DNA from: JBGAJN01 sp044224905
Lineage (GTDB): Bacteria; Verrucomicrobiota; Verrucomicrobiia; Limisphaerales; JBGAJN01
Length of the DNA: 64,000 nucleotides
Direction: 5' to 3'
Assembly: GCA_044224905.1 (NCBI GenBank)
Contig: JBGAJN010000001.1
Location: forward strand, 1,178,001-1,242,000
The notes below the pieces were generated by a model, which saw only the letters and a list, made by a program, of their open reading frames with translations, was not told the origin of the DNA and did not search any database. Positions 8,484 through 15,599 of the stretch are shown here, one piece after another. Made by a program: the position numbers and the translations under genes. The first letter of the stretch is position 1, and every line of letters starts with the position of its first letter.

Positions 8484-9992
8484 TTACGGATGGCTGTGGT
8501 TGCGTCCGTTGTGCGGCACGCCAGCGTAGGGGAACACCTTGAGATAGCCTGCATCGTTTTGGCTCACGCCATCGATGCCGTCGGCAACGCGGATGACAAG
8601 CGGCCCGCGCAGGTCGCTGATGAGCGCGCTTACCGCAATATCCACGACGTCGTCGCCGAAGCGGCGACCGTTGGGCCAACCACCTGGAATGAAGCCGCCG
8701 TTTCCGAACGGATCCTGAATGGTGCTTTTCAACACGTCACCGCCGAAGACGCCCAAACGAGAGAAGCCCGCGTCGTCGGGATTAACGGGATGTCCGGGGC
8801 CGCTGCCAGCCACGCGCACCGGACCGGTGGACAGATCCACCTTGATCAGGTCGGGAATGAAGATTCCTGCGATGTCGGTGCGGTTGGTTTCGATGGCGGG
8901 ACCGCTGCCACCGAAGACCAGCGCGTTGATCAACTTTGCCAACTCGGGTTTCTCGGCGTATTTGCGGAAAAGGGCCTTGTCGCTGGTCGGGCTGGAGCGG
9001 TTGTATCGATCCTTGTCCTCGACGGCCACCAATCCTTCACAGAACAACGGGTTGCCCTGCCGTCCAACTTGGACCCAGTAGCCGCCGTTGAGGTCGCGAT
9101 CATCGGCGAGAACCCGGACACCCCGACGACTGGTCGTGGCATACACGCCGACGTTTTGTTGATCACCGCCGAGATCGCTGACGGGAATCACCAGGCTGAG
9201 CAGGTGAATGTTGAAGCCCGCCTGCGAATCTTTGCCGGGGCTGCGGAGTTTCAGCAAATCGAAGATCGATTGAATGTCTCCGTAAAAGCCGTCTTCGCGC
9301 TGACCGGCGAAGGCGCGGTAGCCATTCGAATAAACAAATGTACCCTGCTGTGTGTAGCGATCGAACTCGGCGAAAGTCGAGCGCGCTTCCTTGGCGGGAT
9401 TCTCGCCGTTATCGCCCTGGTTGTAGAACGGCGTGGCGTTGCCCTGATTGTTCGGCGGCACGATGCCAGTGCCAATGATGGTGCGGCGGTCCGATTTTTC
9501 ACCCCACCTGTCGCGATCATTGTCGTCGTCCCGGTCGCGAGTATTGCGGCGGCGATGATCGACTTTGGAGATGGTATAAGTCTGGGTGAGATTCTGCGCC
9601 GCATCACCAATGTCGTTCACGACGCCGAGGTACGATTGAAGAATCGTCGCCTTCGACTTGTAGGCGGTCTTGAACTGGAACTGGTAGCTGAACGTCGGCC
9701 GGCCCGCAGTCAAGTCCGCGCCAGTGGCGACGTGGATTTCATACAGCACGTTGTCGTCGAAGTTGTACTTGTTCGGCCCTACCCCGGGTTCTTCGTGCGG
9801 ATACACGCCCAGCGCGGTGACGAGCACCTTTTGACCGGCCGCCATTCGTACGAACGCGTAGACGTCCGTGGTGTTGGCCGCCGGATCGAGGGTGATGAGC
9901 GGCGCGTCCATGTGGCTGGAAGCCCAGGCACTGCCGGGCAACACTGCCGCGAGGGCGAGGGCTGTAGTGAGGTTCTTGAGCTGCTTTTTCAT
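8484..9992 (-). CDS. DUF4331 domain-containing exported protein
   Basis: A 502-residue protein with a signal peptide (residues 1-25, cleavage after 'AWA'), immediately followed by the DUF4331 hallmark 'SSHMDAP'. 'NTTDVYAFV' at 40-48 is also typical. Residues about 146-170 form an Arg/Asp-rich low-complexity insertion. The biochemical role of DUF4331 is not established. The gene lies 60 bp downstream of the TPR gene, probably in one operon driven by the ECF-type promoter at 11522-11549, and is ended by a strong terminator. The family assignment is secure; the function is unknown. Confidence 0.9.
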   Translation of the reverse strand: MKKQLKNLTTALALAAVLPGSAWASSHMDAPLITLDPAANTTDVYAFVRMAAGQKVLVTALGVYPHEEPGVGPNKYNFDDNVLYEIHVATGADLTAGRPTFSYQFQFKTAYKSKATILQSYLGVVNDIGDAAQNLTQTYTISKVDHRRRNTRDRDDDNDRDRWGEKSDRRTIIGTGIVPPNNQGNATPFYNQGDNGENPAKEARSTFAEFDRYTQQGTFVYSNGYRAFAGQREDGFYGDIQSIFDLLKLRSPGKDSQAGFNIHLLSLVIPVSDLGGDQQNVGVYATTSRRGVRVLADDRDLNGGYWVQVGRQGNPLFCEGLVAVEDKDRYNRSSPTSDKALFRKYAEKPELAKLINALVFGGSGPAIETNRTDIAGIFIPDLIKVDLSTGPVRVAGSGPGHPVNPDDAGFSRLGVFGGDVLKSTIQDPFGNGGFIPGGWPNGRRFGDDVVDIAVSALISDLRGPLVIRVADGIDGVSQNDAGYLKVFPYAGVPHNGRNHSHP

Positions 9993-10026
9993 ATCGGTGG
10001 TGTTTTGTTTTGTCGTCGAGGAAATC

Positions 10027-10047
10027 CACCGCGGAACGGCCGCGGTG
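10027..10047 (-). other. Perfect hairpin between the TPR and DUF4331 genes
   Basis: CACCGCGG (10027-10034) and CCGCGGTG (10040-10047) are perfect complements around a 5-nt loop. No T tract follows on the minus strand, so it is not a standard terminator. It lies 5 bases after the TPR stop and could protect or process the transcript. Confidence 0.45.
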
Positions 10048-10052
10048 AAAGA

Positions 10053-11483
10053 TTAGTTTGCTGCGGCACGAGCCGTTGCGGAGATTTTGAGCGTGGCCAG
10101 GTCGGCCGCGAGTTGGGCTTGTTCCGAAGGAAGCAGCAGCTGTTTGAGGGCTTCAGCTTTCAGCAAGAATTTCCGTCCGTCGTCGGTTCGTCCCAATTGG
10201 GTCGCGATGATCCCGGCGTGGCTAAACAGCCGCGCGTCCTGCGTGCCTTCGGCGAGAGACTTTTCGACGTGCGACCACGCGTCATCGGCGCGTCCGGCGG
10301 CAAAGAGCGCCCAGGCCACAGCGTCGTGCGTGAACACGTCGGCGCGTTGCTCCAGTTCGCGTTCAGCCAAACGGACCGCCAGTTCGGGTTGCTCACGGCG
10401 CGTGGCGAGAAACAGCGCGAACGTGCGCGGGTCAGTCGCTTCGCCCGTCCTTTTGATTTCGTTTTCCACTGCGGCCGCTTCCGTCGCACGTCCGGCGGCT
10501 TGCAGCGCCTCAGCGAAGGCCCACTGATATTCCGGCAACGGAGACTTTTGAGCCGCGATCCGCAGAGGCTCGCAGGCTTTGTCCGCATTTCCGGCAGCGA
10601 GGAGCATTCGACCCCGCAACAACAGCGCGGGGGGAAAATCACTCATCAGTTCCAGCGCGGCGCCGATGGCGTTGCGGGCTTCAGCCGAGCGTCCGGCCTG
10701 AAACTGGTAATTCCCCAAACGCGAACACGCCCACGCCGAAGACTCCGCGTCCTGCACGTTGCCCATGCGCGCGGCGCGTAACGCCACGTCCGTCGCTCCC
10801 GTGAGATCGCCCCGAAGCCAGCGCACGTAGGCCACGCGGCTGTAGGATTGCAGGTCCGGGCGCAGATCCACCATCCGCTGATACGCGGAAATCGCCTCGC
10901 GAACCTTGCCTTGATCGATGAGCGCATCGCCGAGTAAACCGTGGTCCGCAGCGAACTCGCGCTGGGTGACGAGCTGGCGCGCGAGGGATTCAGCTTCCTT
11001 AAACCGATGAAAACTTTGCAAGACGTGCCCGTGCAACAGTAGTGCTTCGGAACTTTTTGGGTTCGCCAACGTCAACGCGGCGGCGCATTGCTCGGCAAGT
11101 TTGTAGAAGCCGGCATCGTGGCTCGTCCGTGCCTTGGCAACGAACAGCCAGCCGAGCCGTTCGAGCTGCGGCAACGGATCCGCCGCGGTCTGGACGCTGT
11201 GTTGAGTCTGCTGAATTTGCCGGTCCAATTTTTCGTTCCCCACGTGCGGGGCCATCACGATGCGACAAGCCTGTGACTGCATCAACGCGGAGACGCGGTT
11301 CGTATTGGACGGGGCGATTGTCGGCGTCGCCGCCCGGATCGGCACACACCACATCGAGATGATGAACGTGCCAACCGAAACAATCTGCGCGGATCGCAAG
11401 GAGCGTTCAGCGGTCGAACTGGCCGCGGTCGTGTTCGCCACAGGGCCGCAATGCACCTCGATGAGGTTAATTTCGTTTTTCAT
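10053..11483 (-). CDS. Tetratricopeptide repeat protein, exported
   Basis: A 476-residue protein with an N-terminal hydrophobic segment (about residues 33-51) and at least eight degenerate TPR units between about residues 105 and 460. These are recognisable by 'LLGDALIDQGKVREAISAYQ' and 'YNFQAG-like' A-x-G-R repeats. Such all-alpha solenoids bind protein partners. The gene is first in the TPR-DUF4331 operon, 31 bases downstream of the probable transcription start of the ECF-type promoter at 11522-11549. It probably assists the DUF4331 protein in the periplasm; that role is inferred from the operon alone. Confidence 0.82.
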   Translation of the reverse strand: MKNEINLIEVHCGPVANTTAASSTAERSLRSAQIVSVGTFIISMWCVPIRAATPTIAPSNTNRVSALMQSQACRIVMAPHVGNEKLDRQIQQTQHSVQTAADPLPQLERLGWLFVAKARTSHDAGFYKLAEQCAAALTLANPKSSEALLLHGHVLQSFHRFKEAESLARQLVTQREFAADHGLLGDALIDQGKVREAISAYQRMVDLRPDLQSYSRVAYVRWLRGDLTGATDVALRAARMGNVQDAESSAWACSRLGNYQFQAGRSAEARNAIGAALELMSDFPPALLLRGRMLLAAGNADKACEPLRIAAQKSPLPEYQWAFAEALQAAGRATEAAAVENEIKRTGEATDPRTFALFLATRREQPELAVRLAERELEQRADVFTHDAVAWALFAAGRADDAWSHVEKSLAEGTQDARLFSHAGIIATQLGRTDDGRKFLLKAEALKQLLLPSEQAQLAADLATLKISATARAAAN

Positions 11484-11521
11484 GACAGTTGTTTGAGCCG
11501 AGACTCGCTTCTGTAGGGATC

Positions 11522-11549
11522 TACGAACGCCGTCGCAGGTTGGATGCAG
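11522..11549 (-). promoter_or_regulatory. ECF-type bipartite promoter upstream of the TPR-DUF4331 operon
   Basis: Read on the minus strand, CTGCATCCAA (11549-11540) is followed after exactly 14 nt by CGTA (11525-11522). The same 10-mer, spacer length and CGTA occur upstream of the ECF sigma gene (14484-14457), and the spacers share a central ACGG. CGTA is a common ECF -10 element. The motif is 39 bp upstream of the TPR start codon. No -35/-10 of the housekeeping type is evident. Confidence 0.75.
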
Positions 11550-11766
11550 GAGATTTTTCGGGAGGTGAGTGGTCGAAAGATTGGTTTGAGTTCCGCGCGA
11601 GCAAAAGACTCAACTACTCCTCCGCAAACTGATATGGGGTATTCGCCCTACGAGACCCGAATAGTGAGTTCGAGCCTCCCGTCGCTTGTTGCTTTGACGG
11701 CTTGCCAGCCGAGGTCGTTGGTCGGCAGGCTGGCGCTGGCGCTACTGAAATTGTGGCGCAACCGCC

Positions 11767-13131
11767 ATGAGCAATCCCATCCACCGATCCGACTCCGAGC
11801 CTGCCGCGTTGGCGGCTTTTCCTTTGCTGACTGCGCTGCGTGATCGCCGCTCGCGGCGTTTTGGACGTGGGATGAAAATTCCCGCCGGGCCGCTGGCTTA
11901 CGAAAGCAAGCACGCGCCCGCGCCGCTCACGGAAGAGGAAGAGGCCGCAATGGTTTTTGCCGCGTGTGGAATCACCGGCCACGCGCTCGCAGATCTGGCG
12001 TTCGCGAAAGGTCAGGGCGGAAATATCATGGCCGGCTTGGTCGCCCGCACGATCGCAAGCGGGGATGGTTTGCAGACCGTCAATCTGGCGGTCATCAACG
12101 ATCGCGCGAGTTATCTGGTCCGCAAGCCGCGGGAGTTGCCGGCAGGAAGCATCGCGGAATTCATCGAGCTCGGTCGTCGCGGAGAATTCCTGGAGCTGTA
12201 CCGGCGTTCGCGCGTGTTGCTCAAAGAAGGCCGTGCCGCGCCGCCGATCGAACCGCTCTTCAACATCAATGCCAACCGCTGGTCCGCGCACGCGCCGGGC
12301 ACGAGCTACTTTCTACCGATCAACGACCTTACGTTCATGTATGTGAACGGCCTTTTGGAAATCCTCAACGAGGACACGGGTGTGTTCATTCTCGATGAAC
12401 GAAACGGTTTCCGGCCCGCTGGCCTGGCGAAGTTCGCGCGCAGCAAGGGCGGCCACCTTGACGATGATCCGCAAAAATTCCGCGTCGGCACGGTGCGGCA
12501 GATCGAGCAGTTCGTGACGGAGTTCGTCACGCTCGAGCAAGGCATGATGCACCAGAATCTTGGGCTGATGGCGCAGGCGCTCGGGCTCGGCGGTTTCCCG
12601 AATTTTGCCAATCACGAGTTTGGCTGGTTTCAGGCGCTCGGCTTTCGCATGGGCGAAATGCCCGCGAGCCGCTACCTCGGCGCGGGGCCGGTCGTTTCGT
12701 TTGCGATGAATCTGCTCCATCGAAATCCGCGCGTGCCCTATCCCATCGGCTTGGAACGCGATGGTGAAGTTGTCCTGAAACCTTTCTGTCCGCCGTATTT
12801 CAAATCGATGGCCGAAGCGGTGCGTGCGGTTGCCGAAATTAAATTCGGCGCTCAGGGAATTTTCCGCGGCGGCTCATCCAACGCGTGGGCGAAGCCCAAA
12901 GAAGTACCGAATGGCGTGCCGGCGGTGAGTGAGGCCGCCATTGCGGCGACGACGGCGTATTGCGAATACCTGTGGAATCGCTACGGCCGGTTCCCGGTTT
13001 ACATGCCGCCCTATCGCACGGTGCTCGGCTTCCAAGCCTGTCACCTCGACGCGGAGTTTTACGACAAGTTCTACCGACCGGAAGCCTTGGGAGAGACGCA
13101 GCGGGAGGATTCCCAACGCCACGGCGGTTGA
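11767..13131 (+). CDS. Nitroreductase-like protein of unknown function
   Basis: A 454-residue soluble protein without signal peptide or membrane helix. The N-terminal 'LRDRRSRRFGRGM' resembles the FMN-phosphate-binding start of nitroreductases. 'EFVTLEQGMMHQNLGLMAQALGLGGFPN' (near residues 255-282) resembles their 'QNLxLAAxALGLG' helix. It is much longer than a standard nitroreductase (about 200 residues) and is probably an enlarged or double-domain member. It ends 9 bp before the convergent anti-sigma gene. No known pathway gene adjoins it, so the substrate is unknown. The fold call is by motif similarity only. Confidence 0.6.
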   Translation: MSNPIHRSDSEPAALAAFPLLTALRDRRSRRFGRGMKIPAGPLAYESKHAPAPLTEEEEAAMVFAACGITGHALADLAFAKGQGGNIMAGLVARTIASGDGLQTVNLAVINDRASYLVRKPRELPAGSIAEFIELGRRGEFLELYRRSRVLLKEGRAAPPIEPLFNINANRWSAHAPGTSYFLPINDLTFMYVNGLLEILNEDTGVFILDERNGFRPAGLAKFARSKGGHLDDDPQKFRVGTVRQIEQFVTEFVTLEQGMMHQNLGLMAQALGLGGFPNFANHEFGWFQALGFRMGEMPASRYLGAGPVVSFAMNLLHRNPRVPYPIGLERDGEVVLKPFCPPYFKSMAEAVRAVAEIKFGAQGIFRGGSSNAWAKPKEVPNGVPAVSEAAIAATTAYCEYLWNRYGRFPVYMPPYRTVLGFQACHLDAEFYDKFYRPEALGETQREDSQRHGG

Positions 13132-13140
13132 TTCTGTCGA

Positions 13141-13761
13141 TCACGCCATCGCGTAGGCAACGAGCGGATCGTCTGTGGTCAACACCGCGAGCAACGTGCA
13201 GCCTCCGACGGAATAATTTTCCACGTGTTGCGAGCCGGCATCAGCGTGATGGAAATCGCCGGCGTTCAATCGCGTGTCGCCGATGTGCAGATCGCCGGTG
13301 AGAATGTAGAAATCCTCCGGGCCGGCATTCACGTGCGCCGGGTAGCGGGCTCCGGCGTCGAGCTTGCCCATCAACACCGCGTAGCCGCGCTCGCGTTCGA
13401 TCGAGAGTAGCTTGATGTAGGTGCCCTTGACCGGGAGTTCCTTCCAACCTCTTCCGCCTGCATCGACCATGAATGCCAGGCCGGCGATGGATTCCGGAAC
13501 GAGGCGCTGTGGCTGATTGGTCGACTTGGGCGCAGCGGTTAATTCATCAATGCGGCCCATCACTTTGGCCTTCAGCCCAGCCGGAAGCTCCACCGACGGA
13601 GAAGCCTGTGCGACCGCGTCGGCGGCGTTCTGCAGGCCGCGCGTGAATTCGCGCAGGCTGGCGTTCGCACGCAGCGCCGCTTCGAACTCGACGCGCTCCG
13701 CTTCAGGGAGCACGCCGAGCGCGTAGAGGCCCGCTTGGTCCTGTTGTCGTTCCGTGATCAT
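13141..13761 (-). CDS. Cupin-containing anti-sigma factor (ChrR-like C-terminus)
   Basis: A 206-residue protein. The N-terminal part, 'GLYALGVLPEAERVEFEAAL', matches the sigma-binding helix of RskA/ChrR-type anti-sigma factors. The C-terminal half is a cupin with 'AHVNAGPEDFYILTGDLHIG' and further His residues near the end (HH, QH), a probable metal or ligand site. The His-x3-Cys-x2-Cys zinc motif of classical ChrR is not present near the N-terminus, and there is no membrane helix, so sensing should be cytosolic through the cupin. The start overlaps the sigma stop (ATGA), so the pair is translated together. It should hold the ECF sigma factor inactive until the signal appears. Confidence 0.82.
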   Translation of the reverse strand: MITERQQDQAGLYALGVLPEAERVEFEAALRANASLREFTRGLQNAADAVAQASPSVELPAGLKAKVMGRIDELTAAPKSTNQPQRLVPESIAGLAFMVDAGGRGWKELPVKGTYIKLLSIERERGYAVLMGKLDAGARYPAHVNAGPEDFYILTGDLHIGDTRLNAGDFHHADAGSQHVENYSVGGCTLLAVLTTDDPLVAYAMA

Positions 13762-14330
13762 GCGTAATCCTGCAAAGTGTCCCGCAACTTCAGCATCGCG
13801 CGGCGGATTCGCGCCTTGATGGTCCCGAGCGGCTCGCCCGTGCTTTCGGCAATCTCGGCGTGCGACAATCCGCGAAAGAAGGCCAGTTCCAACATGCGCA
13901 CCTGGTCCGGCGGAAGTCTCCGCACGGCCGCGCGAACCGCCGTCAATTCGTCTCCGCTCAATCCCGCGTGGCCGGCCGATTCCTCGCCATTGCCATCGCC
14001 CGCCACGGCTTCCTGAAAATCCACCGCTAGTTCGGTGCGCCGCTGGCGCGAACGCAGCCGGTCGATCGCGCGATTTCGCGTGATCCGCATCGCCCAATGG
14101 AAGGGCGTGCCGAGTTCGCCATCGAACGTCGGCGCTTTGTTCCAGATCTGCACAAAAACGTCCTGCGTCACTTCTTCGGCTTCGTGGCGATCACCGAGAA
14201 TCCGGCAGGCGACGGAGAACACTATCGCCGCCAGTTGATCGTACAGCTCCGCCAAGGCCTGCTTGTCCCGGTCGACAATGCGCCGGAGCAGGATTTTCTG
14301 CAGAGATTCTTCTGTCTGATGGTCGATCAT
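13758..14330 (-). CDS. ECF-family RNA polymerase sigma factor
   Basis: A 190-residue sigma factor. Region 2 includes 'GDRHEAEEVTQDVFVQIW' and 'RITRNRAIDRLRSRQRR'. Region 4 includes 'LPPDQVRMLELAFFRGLSHAEIAESTGEPLGTIKARIRRAMLKL'. The ATG at 14330 is preferred; an in-frame GTG at 14399 would add 23 residues. The gene overlaps its cupin anti-sigma gene by 4 bases. A bipartite motif upstream of it recurs upstream of the TPR-DUF4331 operon, which suggests autoregulation and direct control of that operon. Confidence 0.92.
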   Translation of the reverse strand: MIDHQTEESLQKILLRRIVDRDKQALAELYDQLAAIVFSVACRILGDRHEAEEVTQDVFVQIWNKAPTFDGELGTPFHWAMRITRNRAIDRLRSRQRRTELAVDFQEAVAGDGNGEESAGHAGLSGDELTAVRAAVRRLPPDQVRMLELAFFRGLSHAEIAESTGEPLGTIKARIRRAMLKLRDTLQDYA

Positions 14331-14456
14331 TGATCCCGCCGCGCGCGAAAGTTTCTTCGCCACGCAAGTCCGATTTACTTCGATTGCACCGCGTTTCACT
14401 TTCTACCGTGTGCTGTAGTCGCCATTCGGCTCGACCGCTTCGGAACTCACCATACA

Positions 14457-14484
14457 TACGGTCCCCGTGCCGGATTGGATGCAG
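14457..14484 (-). promoter_or_regulatory. ECF-type bipartite promoter upstream of the sigma/anti-sigma operon
   Basis: On the minus strand CTGCATCCAA (14484-14475), then 14 nt, then CGTA (14460-14457). It is identical in both elements and spacing to the motif at 11522-11549. It leaves a leader of about 120 nt before the sigma ATG at 14330, or about 50 nt if the GTG at 14399 is used. Confidence 0.75.
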
Positions 14485-14531
14485 GCAAACTCTGCACGCA
14501 AATAAATCTAGCTTGCGGCCGATTCATTCCC

Positions 14532-14564
14532 CAACATGGAGTCATGTTGCCGGGATTATCCCGG
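14532..14564 (+). promoter_or_regulatory. Two adjacent perfect inverted repeats upstream of purS
   Basis: CAACATG-GAGT-CATGTTG (14532-14549) is directly followed by CCGGGAT-T-ATCCCGG (14550-14564), and the purS ATG is at 14572. Both stems are perfect 7-mers. As RNA the second would sit over the ribosome-binding region; as DNA both are possible repressor half-site pairs. No T tract follows. Confidence 0.6.
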
Positions 14565-14571
14565 ATTGTAA

Positions 14572-14817
14572 ATGAAAGCGAAAATCATCATCACTCCGAA
14601 GAAAGCCGTGCTCGATCCGCAGGGCAAAACCGTCCAGAACGCGCTCGATCACATGGGCTACAAAGGCGTTACCGGCGTTCACGTAGGCAAATATGTGGAG
14701 ATCGACCTCGCGCCCGGCACGGACAAGGAGACCGCTCGCAAGGCGCTCAACGACGCCGCGCACAAGTTTCTCAGCAACCCGGTAATCGAAGACTACAAAC
14801 TGGAGATCGTTGATTGA
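14572..14817 (+). CDS. purS: Phosphoribosylformylglycinamidine synthase subunit PurS
   Basis: An 81-residue protein of the size and pattern of PurS, with 'KAVLDPQGKTVQNALDHMGYKGVTGVHVGKYVEI' across the first two strands. PurS bridges PurQ and the small-type PurL in the ATP-dependent conversion of FGAR to FGAM in purine synthesis. The gene precedes purQ by 56 bp, and the matching short-form purL is on the same strand at 28101. Two perfect hairpins stand immediately upstream and may control it. Confidence 0.93.
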   Translation: MKAKIIITPKKAVLDPQGKTVQNALDHMGYKGVTGVHVGKYVEIDLAPGTDKETARKALNDAAHKFLSNPVIEDYKLEIVD

Positions 14818-14873
14818 TGAGTGATGAGTAGGCCGGTATCCGGATTACGCCTCACGTCTTACCTCTTACGCAA
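14818..14873. repeat. Short repetitive spacer between purS and purQ
   Basis: The spacer contains near-repeats of a 7-9 base unit (CTCACGTCTTA, CCTCTTACG) after a TGATGAGTGATGAGTA run. It has the look of a degenerate small intergenic repeat; nothing coding is seen. Confidence 0.35.
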
Positions 14874-15584
14874 ATGCACTTCGCCGTCCTCCAATTTCCC
14901 GCCTCGAACTGCGATCAGGACTGTGTTCACGCCGTTCGCGTTCTCGGCCACACCAGCAGCTTCGTCTGGCACAAAGACACGTCCCTCGGCAACGCCGATG
15001 CCGTGATCGTGCCCGGCGGATTCAGCTACGGAGATTATTTGCGCTGCGGCGCCATCGCGCGCTTCAGCCCCGTGATGCAAGCGGTGAAACAGTTCGCCGA
15101 AAAAGGCGGCCTCGTGATCGGCATCTGCAACGGCTTTCAAATTCTCTGTGAAGCGGGGCTGCTTCCGGGTGCGCTCATCCGCAATCGCGACCTGCAATTC
15201 CACTGCGAGCAAGTCTTCCTGAAAACCGCGAGCTTCGACTCGCCGTTCACCAGTCACATTCCGCGCGACAAATTCCTTCGCATTCCGATCGCCCACGGCG
15301 AGGGTTGCTATTTCGCCGACGAAGCCACGCTCGCGAAGATCAAGGCGAACAATCAAATCCTCTGGCAGTATTGCGACGCGAAGGGCGCGCTTACCGATTT
15401 GGCGAATCCCAACGGCTCCGTGCTCAACATCGCCGGCATCTGCAACGAACGCCGCAACGTCGCCGGTCTCATGCCGCATCCGGATCGCGCCAGCGAAGCA
15501 ATCCTCGGCAGCACCGACGGACGTTTCATTTTCGAGAGCATGATCCACGCATTGCAGGGCAAGGTTGCTCCCAAGGCGGCTTAA
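14874..15584 (+). CDS. purQ: Phosphoribosylformylglycinamidine synthase subunit PurQ (glutamine amidotransferase)
   Basis: A 236-residue class I glutamine amidotransferase. The N-terminus 'AVLQFPASNCDQDC' and 'VPGGFSYGDYLRCGAIARFSP' are PurQ signatures. The nucleophile Cys lies in 'GICNGFQIL' (near residue 85), and the His/Glu of the triad lie in 'MPHPDRASE' near residue 203. It supplies ammonia from glutamine to PurL, with PurS as linker. It is downstream of purS on the same strand; purL is 12.5 kb further along. Confidence 0.95.
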   Translation: MHFAVLQFPASNCDQDCVHAVRVLGHTSSFVWHKDTSLGNADAVIVPGGFSYGDYLRCGAIARFSPVMQAVKQFAEKGGLVIGICNGFQILCEAGLLPGALIRNRDLQFHCEQVFLKTASFDSPFTSHIPRDKFLRIPIAHGEGCYFADEATLAKIKANNQILWQYCDAKGALTDLANPNGSVLNIAGICNERRNVAGLMPHPDRASEAILGSTDGRFIFESMIHALQGKVAPKAA

Positions 15585-15599
15585 GTCGCCGACGCGGAA

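Noticed and set aside
8361..10781. A long open frame (806 codons) on the plus strand
   Set aside because: It is antisense to the DUF4331 and TPR genes, both recognised by family motifs; its translation has no recognisable domain and reflects the GC-rich third-position bias of the opposite strand.
11550..11766. Hairpin-like GCCAGCC...GGCTGGC near 11703-11735
   Set aside because: It is an imperfect stem with competing pairings and no T run, and I could not link it to a transcript end; the region shows no gene.
13762..14097. Upstream extension of the anti-sigma frame
   Set aside because: It overlaps the sigma gene in another frame; the ATG at 13761 fits the ATGA overlap and begins at the family's N-terminal helix.
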